From assembly GCF_014243445.1 (NCBI RefSeq), contig NZ_JACLQD010000002.1, forward strand, positions 620,001 to 684,000: 64,000 nt of DNA, in the 5' to 3' direction. Numbering within the stretch: the first letter of the stretch is position 1; every line of letters begins with the position of its first letter. The position numbers and the translations under genes are program-made. The notes beneath the pieces were generated by a model. It was not told the DNA's origin. It did not search any database and worked only from the letters and a program-made list of their open reading frames with translations. This stretch comes from Paragemmobacter straminiformis. GTDB lineage: Bacteria > Pseudomonadota > Alphaproteobacteria > Rhodobacterales > Rhodobacteraceae. Below, piece by piece: positions 49,517 to 59,892 of the stretch.

Positions 49517-49915
49517 TTAGCTGTCTTCACCGACCTCTGCAAGGGCCTCTTTCCGCGGTTTCGGGGCAATCTTTTCGCCCGCGCCGCGCAGCTTGACGGT
49601 CATCGAGGACTCGCGCCCCTCGCCCTTGGAGCGGGCGATCTTGGCACGGCCGAAGGGCGGAAGATTCAGCGCTTCGCCCTTTTGCAACGCCTCGCCCAAG
49701 GCGGCGAGCGTGGCTTCGACGATTTCCTTGACGACCTTTTTCTTGCCACCGACGGCTTCGGTGACGCGGTCGACCAGTTCCTTTTTCTTCAGCTGCGGGC
49801 CGTGGTCGGGCTTGGCCGCATCGGCTGCGGGGTCGGCACTGACCGCCGTTTCGGGTTTTGCCTTGGGTGTGGTGATCTTTTTCGCTGTCGGCTTCTTCGT
49901 CGCTGTCGCGGCCAT
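49517..49915 (-). CDS. HU-family DNA-binding protein with histone-like N-terminal tail
   Basis: A 132-residue protein. The first about 50 residues are disordered and rich in Lys, Ala, Thr and Pro (ATATKKPTAKKITTPKAKPE), like histone H1 tails. The HU/IHF domain follows: LKKKELVDRVTEAVGGKKKVVKEIVEATLAALGEALQKGEALNLPPFGRAKIARSK. The C-terminal part is short. It is probably a nucleoid protein. The start at 49915 has GGGGCGAG; a longer open frame upstream has no coding look. Confidence 0.88.
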   Translation of the reverse strand: MAATATKKPTAKKITTPKAKPETAVSADPAADAAKPDHGPQLKKKELVDRVTEAVGGKKKVVKEIVEATLAALGEALQKGEALNLPPFGRAKIARSKGEGRESSMTVKLRGAGEKIAPKPRKEALAEVGEDS

Positions 49916-50009
49916 GTGCTCGCCCCCTGATATCGCCCTAACAGGCGTTGTTTTATCGAAAGATAGACGCAAGACGCGAGCGATGCCAGCGGCACGAGGG
50001 GCCGGAACG

Positions 50010-50040
50010 AAAAAGGGGCGCGCCCTGTGGCACGCCCCCT
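50010..50040 (-). terminator. Rho-independent terminator after lon
   Basis: Arms GGGGCGCGCC (50015-50024) and GGCACGCCCC (50029-50038) with one mismatch and loop CTGT; the A5 on the left is a T-run in the lon direction. Confidence 0.8.
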
Positions 50041-50060
50041 TCGGTCACATTGTCACGCGA

Positions 50061-52466
<2,406 letters not shown>

Positions 52467-52681
52467 GATATTTCCTTGTCTGGCAGGAAAGCTCCGGCCC
52501 CGGTCTTCGGCAGCACTCGGCTTTCCCCTGTTCGCCCCCTATATCTGGGGGGGCACATAGGGCGAGTCAACCACGCCTTTGGCGAATATGATGCGCCCCT
52601 GTCAAGGCGGGGGCAAGCAAGCTTTGCGGCGCATTCGCGGCATTTGCGCCCATGAAACGGTGGGTTCCATCCCTTTGGCGG

Positions 52682-53812
52682 TCAGAGCGGTTCGATGTCG
52701 CCCTGCGCGCGGCGGGCGTGGAAATCGGCGACAAAGGCCGCAAGGCTTCCTGCGGCGATGGCGTCGCGCAGGCCCTGCATCAATTCCTGATAGTAATGCA
52801 GGTTGTGCCAGGTCATCAGCATCGAGGCGATGATCTCGCCGGCCTTGTTCACATGGTGCAGATAGGCGCGGGAATAGTTGCGGCAGGCGGGACAGCCGCA
52901 GTGTTCGTCCAGAGGCCGCGGGTCGTTCTGGTGGCGGGCGTTCTTGATGTTGATCTGGCCCATGCGGGTCCATGCCTGCCCCGTGCGCCCCGAGCGCGAG
53001 GGAAGCACGCAATCCATCATGTCGATGCCACGCTCGACCGCGCCCACGATGTCGTCGGGTTTGCCCACGCCCATCAGGTAACGCGGCTTGTCCTCGGGCA
53101 AAAGGCCCGGGGCGTAGTTCAGCACGTCGAACATGGCCTCTTGCCCCTCGCCCACGGCCAAACCGCCAACGGCATAGCCGTCAAAACCGATGGCGCGCAG
53201 GGCGGCGGCGGATTCCTCGCGCAGCGCGCGGGTGACGCCGCCTTGCATGATGCCGAAAAGCGCATGTCCGGGGCGGTCGCCAAAGGCATCGCGCGAGCGT
53301 TGCGCCCAACGCATCGACAGGCGCATGGATTTCGCCACCTCGGCATCGGTGGCGGGCAGCGCGGGGCATTCGTCGAAGCACATGACGATGTCAGAGCCGA
53401 GAAGCTTCTGGATCTCCATGCTGCGTTCGGGCGAGAGCATGTGCTTGGAGCCGTCGATATGGCTCGAGAAGCGGACGCCCTCTTCGGTCAGCTTGCGCAG
53501 TGAGGCGAGCGACATGACCTGAAACCCGCCCGAGTCCGTAAGGATCGGCCTGTCCCAGTTCATGAACCGATGCAGGCCGCCCAGTGCCGCGATGCGTTCG
53601 GCGGTGGGGCGCAACATCAGGTGATAGGTGTTTCCAAGCAGGATGTCGGCGCCCGTGGCGCGCACGCTTTCGGGCAGCATCGCCTTGACGGTCGCGGCGG
53701 TGCCGACCGGCATGAAGGCCGGGGTGCGGATCGCGCCGCGCGTGGTTTCGATCACGCCCGTGCGTGCCTTGCCGTCGGTCGCGTGAACCGTGAAGCCGAA
53801 CCCTGCCGCCAT
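52682..53812 (-). CDS. tgt: tRNA-guanine transglycosylase
   Basis: A 376-residue Tgt that exchanges guanine 34 for preQ1 in GU(N) tRNAs. It contains catalytic Asp segments [10 protein letters not shown] and [15 protein letters not shown] and the zinc site [16 protein letters not shown]. The start at 53812 follows AAAGGGGG. Together with queA it provides late queuosine steps; tRNA-Asp (GTC), a substrate tRNA, is in the same window. Confidence 0.97.
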   Translation of the reverse strand: MAAGFGFTVHATDGKARTGVIETTRGAIRTPAFMPVGTAATVKAMLPESVRATGADILLGNTYHLMLRPTAERIAALGGLHRFMNWDRPILTDSGGFQVMSLASLRKLTEEGVRFSSHIDGSKHMLSPERSMEIQKLLGSDIVMCFDECPALPATDAEVAKSMRLSMRWAQRSRDAFGDRPGHALFGIMQGGVTRALREESAAALRAIGFDGYAVGGLAVGEGQEAMFDVLNYAPGLLPEDKPRYLMGVGKPDDIVGAVERGIDMMDCVLPSRSGRTGQAWTRMGQINIKNARHQNDPRPLDEHCGCPACRNYSRAYLHHVNKAGEIIASMLMTWHNLHYYQELMQGLRDAIAAGSLAAFVADFHARRAQGDIEPL

Positions 53813-54245
53813 GATGCGCCCCCTTTGGAAAAGCGGCCCCTTTTGCGGCAAAGGCCGCGCAAAGGAAAGCCCCCTGTTCCGCGCCCTGCCCCGCATTTTC
53901 CGCCCGCTTTCCCGTGCCCTGTTCCCCAAGGAACAGCGGCAGGGCGGGGAATCGGCCACAACAGGGGGGCAGAGGCACAGGATGCCTGTGTTTGAAACCA
54001 CGGCAAAGACTTTGAACGGTTGTTTTGGCCCGTAGATGCGGGCACCGCATATTGACCGACACGCGACTGGATTGGTCGGAGGGCGCGGATTTCAGGCCCG
54101 ACGGCTGCGGTTTGACCGCCTTTTCAACCGGGAATTATGCCCGCAGTCAGTGTCATATTCGCCCATTGGGCAAAAGGGGGGCCGTCGGTGGGCGGCCCCC
54201 TGTTCGCATCCGTGCAACAGGATCGTCAGAAGCGGGCCTGCGCGG
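53813..54245. other. Gene-free spacer with several dyads
   Basis: A 433-base gap between tgt and the 132-residue orphan gene. It holds CTGTTCC/GGAACAG (near 53918-53937), CACAGG/CCTGTG (near 53971-53985) and a strong GGGGGCCG/CGGCCCCC hairpin (near 54178-54200) that probably ends the orphan gene transcript. No supported gene was seen; a 17-codon frame at 53982-54035 is too weak to call. Confidence 0.6.
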
Positions 54246-54644
54246 TCAGCGCATCTCGCACAGGGCGGTGCCGGTATCGATGACCACGCGCACCCCGAAG
54301 CTGAGCCGGTAGAACACCGTCGGTTCGGTGTTCGGACCGTCGGACTTGCGCGGGATCGGCGAGAGATTGCGGCTTTCGATCATGCAGGTGACGGGCGGGG
54401 CGGCACCCGCGACGGGACCGAGCTGGAACAGGTCGAGGCCGCAGTCACGCGCGCGGTCGCGGTCGAGCGTGCCGCAAGACATGTCGGAGATATCGTGGAA
54501 GCGGCGGCTTATGGGGTCGTAGATCGCCTCGCCGGCGCTGAGTTCCTCGACGGCGGTGTAATCGTCGGGCGCCACTCCGGTTCGGAGTTTCGTCCCCGCC
54601 GCAAGCATGCGGACAGAGAGCAAGGCAAAGCTCTGGTCGGTCAT
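54246..54644 (-). CDS. 132-residue protein with a degenerate Hint-like segment
   Basis: An orphan cytoplasmic-looking protein. Residues 14-52 (AAGTKLRTGVAPDDYTAVEELSAGEAIYDPISRRFHDI) resemble the opening of Rhodobacterales Hint domains, in which a Cys precedes ...GT.I.T..G...VE.L..GD.V.D; here the catalytic Cys is Ala, so no autoprocessing is expected. A middle DRARDCGLDLFQLGP and three further Cys follow. The similarity is by eye only. No partner gene is clear; it lies between tgt and the bciB-like gene. Confidence 0.5.
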   Translation of the reverse strand: MTDQSFALLSVRMLAAGTKLRTGVAPDDYTAVEELSAGEAIYDPISRRFHDISDMSCGTLDRDRARDCGLDLFQLGPVAGAAPPVTCMIESRNLSPIPRKSDGPNTEPTVFYRLSFGVRVVIDTGTALCEMR

Positions 54645-54896
54645 TTGGCAGCCACTCGCAAGAGGACACTCGGAACAGGCGCCCTTGTCCCCCCCAGGAT
54701 TTCGGACGCCTTTTATTTATCGCACTTTCCCGCCACCCGATCAACAAGATGCTGCCGGAATGGGGCGCGCCCTTGGCGTTGTGGAAGAATGCGCGACAAT
54801 TACCGGGCCAAAGCGGGGCATGTTTCCAAACGGGAAACAATCGGTGGGCTGACGGGCCAAGACACAGCGGCGTTGGCCGGAAAAGCGAATCGCGTG

Positions 54897-56156
54897 TCAG
54901 GTCTTGTCGGTGTCGCGGCGCTCGTGATCGGCGGGTTCGATGCCGTATTTGCGCACCAATCCCCAGACATGCGCGGGCACCATGTTCTTGACCCGCGCGG
55001 GAAAGCTGCGGCGCAGGTGAAGGACGGTCTCGATGGCCTTCATCTCGACCCGCGCGCGCGCGAATTCGAGACCGCGCGGCCCGATGCGCGGTTGCAGGAA
55101 GGCGACGACGGGGCGCAGCCAGTCGGGCATGCTGCGCAGGGGCAAGCCGCCCGCCGCGCGTTCGGTGTTGGCCATGAAGCCGCGCACCGCCGTTTCGCGC
55201 TTGCCCCTGTCGGTGAGAGGGCGGGTTTTCAGGCGGTCTTGCAGCATGGCCAGAAGGGCAACGCCACGCGGGTTGCGGGCGATCACCCATTGGTCGCCAT
55301 CGCCGCCCATGTAGCCCACGGTCACATCGGCCAGACGGTTGGTATAGTCGACGCAGGTCTTGCAGGTAACGGGGAAGAAATCGGCGGGCAGTTTGGACAG
55401 CGGCAATTTCAGGAATGGCACGAGACGCGGCTTGCGGCCATCGTCGAAGCGCAACTCGACGCGGTAGTCGGCGCGGAATTCGAGATAGCTGATCGTCTGG
55501 GGATGCGGGTCGATCTGGCGGAGGAAGGCGTGGAAATTCTCGGTCGTGGTGTTGTCGGAACAGGGGGTTCCGATGACATGGATGCTTTCGAAGCCAAGTT
55601 CCGCCTCGAGCGCGCGCAGGGCGTGGACCTGACAGGGAATGCCGATCAGCGCGATGCGGCGGTGGCCTGCCGCAGCGACGGGTTCGAGCAGCGCCAGCGT
55701 CGGGGCCCAGCCCATCCGCATGCCGCGCACATTGGCAAGGGCGGCGGGATCGGTCACCACCACGGGCACCGGTTTCCAGCGGTCGAAGGGATCGGGGGCG
55801 ACGGTCAGAACGGCGGTGACGGTGCCGGTTTCCAGCAGGCGCGCGGCAAGGGCTGTGGTGATGCCGCTCCATTGCGCACCGGCCAGAGGCTTGGCAAGGC
55901 GCGCGCGCATCATGCTTTGGGTGACGCCGAAGAAGCCTTCCTCGCCAAGGCCCGGATCGGCGGTGCGCCCGTGGACGCGGCGTTCGAGGCCGGCATAGTC
56001 GGGGTTGATGAACTGGCAGGCCTTGCCGCAGGCCTTGCCGTCGCCAAGCCGGGAGACGCCGCAATCGGTGCAAAGCCCCGGCCGCGCCGCGCCGCCGATC
56101 ACCGGACTTTGCAAGCCGGTATCGAAGCAAAGGTTCGCGGTCTGTCCGTCGGCCAT
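54897..56156 (-). CDS. bciB: BciB-like 8-vinyl reductase (FrhB/FdhB family)
   Basis: A 419-residue iron-sulfur flavoprotein of the coenzyme F420 hydrogenase beta-subunit family, closest in motif style to chlorophyllide 8-vinyl reductase BciB and plant 7-hydroxymethyl chlorophyll a reductase. Shared marks are GTPCSDNTTTENFHAFL, a CKTCVDYTNRLADVTVGYMG segment, the N-terminal CTDCG and CGKACQF cysteines, and GIPCQVHAL. In bacteriochlorophyll synthesis it would reduce the C8 vinyl group with ferredoxin. The start is ATG at 56156 (a GTG one codon earlier is possible). A TGT-N12-ACA palindrome lies about 70 bases upstream. Function is a family-level inference; HCAR-like activity is the alternative. 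Confidence 0.8.
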   Translation of the reverse strand: MADGQTANLCFDTGLQSPVIGGAARPGLCTDCGVSRLGDGKACGKACQFINPDYAGLERRVHGRTADPGLGEEGFFGVTQSMMRARLAKPLAGAQWSGITTALAARLLETGTVTAVLTVAPDPFDRWKPVPVVVTDPAALANVRGMRMGWAPTLALLEPVAAAGHRRIALIGIPCQVHALRALEAELGFESIHVIGTPCSDNTTTENFHAFLRQIDPHPQTISYLEFRADYRVELRFDDGRKPRLVPFLKLPLSKLPADFFPVTCKTCVDYTNRLADVTVGYMGGDGDQWVIARNPRGVALLAMLQDRLKTRPLTDRGKRETAVRGFMANTERAAGGLPLRSMPDWLRPVVAFLQPRIGPRGLEFARARVEMKAIETVLHLRRSFPARVKNMVPAHVWGLVRKYGIEPADHERRDTDKT

Positions 56157-56221
56157 CACATGCCCCAAGACGTCGGTGCGACGTCGCGGGCAGAGTAGCG
56201 TTAAAGCGCGGTGCAGTCCAA

Positions 56222-56251
56222 CGAAACTGTCAGAAAAATCTGACAGTTTCG
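56222..56251 (-). promoter_or_regulatory. Palindrome with TGT-N12-ACA, PpsR/CrtJ operator candidate before bciB
   Basis: A 30-base perfect dyad (13-base arms around AAAA) from 56222 to 56251. Its centre, 56228-56245, reads TGTC-AGAAAAATCT-GACA, an exact TGT-N12-ACA and TGTC-N10-GACA match to the PpsR/CrtJ site. It lies 66-95 bases upstream of the bciB start. A transcriptional hairpin is the alternative, but no T-run follows. Confidence 0.7.
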
Positions 56252-56356
56252 CAGGACGTTTTGTCACGCCCGCGCGCGCCCCGCCCCGGGGTTGGCCGCG
56301 AAACCCCGATGGCGGCCCTTGAATACGCCGTAGGGCGTGGTAACCACCCTGCCCAA

Positions 56357-56446
56357 GGAAGTGTGGCCGAGTGGTTTAAGGCTCTAGTCTTGAAAACTAG
56401 CGTAGGGGGAACCCTACCGTGGGTTCGAATCCCACCGCTTCCGCCA
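56357..56446 (+). tRNA. tRNA-Ser (TGA)
   Basis: 90 bases with encoded CCA and a long variable arm (GTAGGGGGAACCCTAC). Acceptor GGAAGTG/CGCTTCC, anticodon loop CTTGAAA giving TGA. Confidence 0.97.
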
Positions 56447-56686
56447 AGTCTGCCGATCCGTCTGCCATGGCGCGAACAGGCGGGCGCGGGCATCGCCCTG
56501 CCCTTTCAGCCCGTTCCGGCGCCCCTTATGTCGCGGCGCTTGGGCCTGCCCCGCTGTGTGGCGGATGCAGCAGCACCGCGCCCGGAATGGGTGCGCCAGG
56601 ATTTTTTCCAGCACAGGCGACCCAAACTATAGTATGTAAAGCTTAATTAATAACTTTTGGCGCGGGCAGCACAAACAGGAGACAGG

Positions 56687-56884
56687 ATGTTGCGTATTGA
56701 TTTTCGACGTGACGAAAGCGGATTGGCACTGACGGAATACCTTGTTCTTCTCGGATTGATCGGCGGCGGGGTGATTTTTACCGTGCTGGCCTTCGGGGGC
56801 TATCTGGGCGAAAACTGGCGGAGCTGGTCAGGCATGTATCAAATGCTGAGCGAGACAGCCCCCACTAATGCCAGCGGCCCGTAG
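56687..56884 (+). CDS. Flp/Fap-type pilin-like small protein
   Basis: A 65-residue protein beginning MLRIDFRRDESGLALTEYLVLLGLIGGGV. The basic head, ESG.A.TEY motif with Glu five residues into the mature part, and one hydrophobic helix match type IVb (Flp) prepilins; the tail after the helix is short. The ATG at 56687 has AGGAGACAGG upstream. No tad/cpa assembly or prepilin peptidase gene is near, so it is an isolated copy. The region before it is AT-rich (TTAATTAATAAC), unlike its neighbours. Confidence 0.7.
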   Translation: MLRIDFRRDESGLALTEYLVLLGLIGGGVIFTVLAFGGYLGENWRSWSGMYQMLSETAPTNASGP

Positions 56885-57153
56885 ATAGGCCACGCCACAG
56901 GGCCGCAAATGCGGGCGCAGCCTTCGGGCTGGCGCGCGTTTTAGCCTGTTGCGACCCTGCCGTGAGGGAGTGACCCTACGGACCATCGGTGCGCAAAAGA
57001 TGTGTAACGTTCTACCCATCCGCATGGATGGAATTTTCATTCTATCATTTTTGCCCGATTCCTGCAAAAAAGGCCCTGCCCGATGCGATGGCGTGCAACA
57101 GGGGCTTATCTTGGCGGCGTGTATGGCCTTGTCGATCCAGCGGAAGGTCACAG

Positions 57154-57477
57154 ATGCTTTGCTACACGGCTGTCATCCGCCCCGAAGGGCCGAGTTCCTT
57201 TGGCGTGACCTTTCCTGACCTTCCTGGATGTCGTGCCGGATCGGAAACCTGGGCGGGGGTGCCCGAAGCGGCAAAACAGGCGATGGAGACATGGTTTGCA
57301 AGCAGGCCGCATGTCGAACCCTCGGCGCTGGCCGCGCTGCTGGATCGTGACGACATCGCGGAGTCGGTTGCGATGGGGGCTTTGCTTTTGCCCGTCTTCT
57401 ATGCCCGCCGCAGTTTCGGGCAGGCGTCCGGCGCCGTGACCACGCCGGTTGCCGGGGCGGACCACAGAGCCGGGTAA
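57154..57477 (+). CDS. HicB-like antitoxin-fold protein, no HicA partner
   Basis: A 107-residue protein. Residues 1-45 show the HicB partial RNase H-like fold: YTAVIRPEGPSSFGVTFPDLPGCRAGSETWAGVPEAAKQAMETW, with the FPDLPGC signature. The remainder (SALAALLDRDDIAESVAMGALLLPVFYARR) is family-poor. The start at 57154 has GGAAGG. No 60-codon HicA double-stranded-RNA-binding frame is seen on either side, so it is an orphan that may be regulatory. Confidence 0.75.
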   Translation: MLCYTAVIRPEGPSSFGVTFPDLPGCRAGSETWAGVPEAAKQAMETWFASRPHVEPSALAALLDRDDIAESVAMGALLLPVFYARRSFGQASGAVTTPVAGADHRAG

Positions 57478-57505
57478 GGGCGGCGGCACGGACCGCCACC
57501 CCCTT
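57476..57505. terminator. Hairpin between the convergent hicB-like and dabA genes
   Basis: GGCGG (57482-57486), loop CACGGA, CCGCC (57493-57497), with outer GGG/CCC extension. Confidence 0.6.
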
Positions 57506-57511
57506 CTTCTG

Positions 57512-59869
57512 TCAGGCAGCCTTGCGCGCGGGGCTGGCGAAGGGTTCCCATCCCATGCCTTGCAGGTAGCGGTCGGCCACCTGACCGGCATCGTCGATCC
57601 GCAGCAGATGCAGCCATTTCTGGTCGAACAGGTCGCGGACACCTGCATGGCGCGCGAGGATGTCGGTGATCGCCTGGGCCGGAGCCTCGACCAGCACGGT
57701 CAGGCGCAGCGGGTCGTGTTGCAGCCTTTCCCCGTCATGCACCGATTGCCACGGCAGGCCGACACGCGGCGCGCCGCCGTGGCCTTCGAGGACGCCGAAG
57801 CCGCCCACGACGTTGTGCAAAAGCTTGTTGCCCCCGCCGAACGCCTGCGGCGCGACCGTCGAGCCGTAATATTGCAGGCTGATCCAGCTTGCCACCACGA
57901 CGGGTGCGGTCAGGATCAGTTCCAGCGTGGCGAACCCCTCGTCCTGCCGCCAGTCGTAGCTGTGCAGGAAGGCCCGGCCGCCGAGGTCGCGGCCCTTGGT
58001 GCGAAAGCGGGGGGCGGCTATGAAGCTGGCGCAGCCCGACAGGCCCCATTCGGGACGGGTTTCGGCCCAGTCGCGGGCACGGGCTTGCAGCGCGCGCCCC
58101 CGATGGCCCGCGCGCGGCAGCCGTCCGGCCCGTTCGGCACGTGCGATCTGCGCCGCCTGTTGCAGCCAGTGGCCCACGTCGGCCATGCCTTCGGGCGCGT
58201 CGAACAAGGTGACCTCGTCGCTGACCGTATCGTGCAGGGCGGCGACGAAGCGGGTGGTTGCGGGCAGGTCGATCCCCTGCCCCGCAAGACCAGCACGGGT
58301 TTCGGGGTCATTCAGCAGGGCGGCAAGGGCGCGTGCGCTGACCGCGCCGCTGTGACCGCCGCAGGCGCCGCATTGCAGGGCGGAGCGGTGCGCGTTGTTG
58401 ACCACATGCGCGCCGTGCCCGACCAAAAGCACCAAGGGCGCGAAGCCCGCACGCAGCGACATGGCCCCCAGAACCTTGGCACCTATGGCGACCTTGGCGT
58501 TCCGGTCCAGCCCTTCGATCACGGGGGCGGGCTCGGGGGCTGCGGATTTGCCACCGAAGCCGAGCGCATCGCGCAGCAATTTGGCACCGTAAAGCGGGCC
58601 GACCGCCTCGACAAAGGCGAAGGACGAGACGGCGGCCTGCCGGAAGCGGCCCCAAGCGCGGGTCGAGCGGGCGGCGATGCGGGCGGCCTCTTCCACCTGC
58701 GGCGCGGCGGCGGGCGCGCTGTTCAGAGCGGGTGCCAGAAGCACGGGCAGATGGGCTTCGGCGGCGACAGCGCCAAAGGGGCGATGGGCGAGCGGCAGGC
58801 CGAAGAACCCGGCAAAGCCGATGGTTTCGATGGCCGGATCGAGGCTTTCGAGCGCGCGGCGGAACACCTCGGACCGGACGTCGATGCAGAAGGCCGCTTG
58901 CAGCTTCGGGGCAGTGGACTGCGGGGTTTCCCCCTGAAGCGCATCTGCCAGCCGCCGCTGCGCCGCCCGTTCGGCTGCCGATTGAAGCGCCGCGTCGAGC
59001 GCGTCGTCATAGCCGGGTGCCGCAGCCGCGCCAAAGGCCACGCGTGCCGCAGCCCAAAGTTCGGCCAAAGGCGCGCCGTAACGGGCGAGCAGTGCCTCGT
59101 CCCAGATCAGCCGCAGCGCCAAAAGATCGGCAAGCGACCCGTCGGTGCCGCCCTGAAGCTCGGCCTGCCATAGCTGCCAGCGCGCGGCCTGCGCCCAGCC
59201 CCCAAGGCGGTGCAACAGGGCGTGGAAATAAAGCTCGGCCTCGGGCGCGCCGATGCCAAGCGAGGACACGGCGCGGGCCACGGCAGACCATGCATCGTCG
59301 GGGGCGGCGGCGGCATGGTCGGCAAAGCCGGTCAAGCCCGCGATTTCGGGCACAAGGTCATGCGTGGCATGGGCGCGCCATGCGGCGTAAAGCCCTTCGC
59401 CCGCGGGGAGCGGCCAGAGGGCCTGACCCTGATCGAAACGGGCCGCGCAAAAGCTGCCGATCCGGTCGAGAAGGATCGTCGGCCAGTCGATGCCGGACAG
59501 CTGCGCGGCAAGGTCGGCAACCGTCGGGATCGGCTGCAACGGCGCTTCGGGTGCGTCGAGCGCAGCCAGAAGTTCGGGCAAGGTCAGATCGGCCTCGCTG
59601 GCTGCCGCTGCGAGATCGGCGTGGGTGATGCGCCCCGCCGCGACCTCGGCCGCGAAGTGGCTGCGCGGCAGGGTCAGGCGCAGCCCCCCGACACGGCCGA
59701 GCCGCGCCGAGGTTTCGGCCAGACCCAGCGCCGATTGGCCGAGGAAGGGGTTCACCGCCACTGTGGCCGACAGGGGGAAGGCGGGCGGAATGGCCTGCAT
59801 CGCGGCGCGGGCGGCGCTGATGATCTCGAGGAAGGGGCCGGTGAAATTGTCGCGGTGTTTGACGAGCAT
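57512..59869 (-). CDS. dabA: DabA, DUF2309 carbonic-anhydrase-like subunit
   Basis: A 785-residue protein of the DUF2309 family, now known as DabA, the cytoplasmic zinc subunit of the DAB inorganic-carbon pump, with a beta-carbonic-anhydrase-like site. Family marks visible are AFCIDVRSEVFRRALE (Cys and Asp of the metal site), LVGHGAHVVNNAHRSALQCGACGGHSG (His and Cys), and the N-terminal TVAVNPFLGQ. The start is taken at ATG 59869, whose GGAG lies 6 bases upstream; an ATG at 59881 is also in frame. It follows dabB by 23 bases. Confidence 0.95.
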   Translation of the reverse strand: MLVKHRDNFTGPFLEIISAARAAMQAIPPAFPLSATVAVNPFLGQSALGLAETSARLGRVGGLRLTLPRSHFAAEVAAGRITHADLAAAASEADLTLPELLAALDAPEAPLQPIPTVADLAAQLSGIDWPTILLDRIGSFCAARFDQGQALWPLPAGEGLYAAWRAHATHDLVPEIAGLTGFADHAAAAPDDAWSAVARAVSSLGIGAPEAELYFHALLHRLGGWAQAARWQLWQAELQGGTDGSLADLLALRLIWDEALLARYGAPLAELWAAARVAFGAAAAPGYDDALDAALQSAAERAAQRRLADALQGETPQSTAPKLQAAFCIDVRSEVFRRALESLDPAIETIGFAGFFGLPLAHRPFGAVAAEAHLPVLLAPALNSAPAAAPQVEEAARIAARSTRAWGRFRQAAVSSFAFVEAVGPLYGAKLLRDALGFGGKSAAPEPAPVIEGLDRNAKVAIGAKVLGAMSLRAGFAPLVLLVGHGAHVVNNAHRSALQCGACGGHSGAVSARALAALLNDPETRAGLAGQGIDLPATTRFVAALHDTVSDEVTLFDAPEGMADVGHWLQQAAQIARAERAGRLPRAGHRGRALQARARDWAETRPEWGLSGCASFIAAPRFRTKGRDLGGRAFLHSYDWRQDEGFATLELILTAPVVVASWISLQYYGSTVAPQAFGGGNKLLHNVVGGFGVLEGHGGAPRVGLPWQSVHDGERLQHDPLRLTVLVEAPAQAITDILARHAGVRDLFDQKWLHLLRIDDAGQVADRYLQGMGWEPFASPARKAA

Positions 59870-59892
59870 GTCTTTCTCCATCTCCAAGGGGA

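Noticed and set aside
53982-54035. A 17-codon plus-strand frame as a leader peptide
   Set aside because: No downstream plus-strand gene for it to control, and no clear ribosome site.
56620-56660. CtrA-type TTAA-N7-TTAA box before the Flp-like gene
   Set aside because: The TTAA words are adjacent and not seven bases apart.
56885-57153. A HicA toxin partner for the HicB-like protein
   Set aside because: No short frame with the HicA GSHH-type motif was found upstream or downstream.
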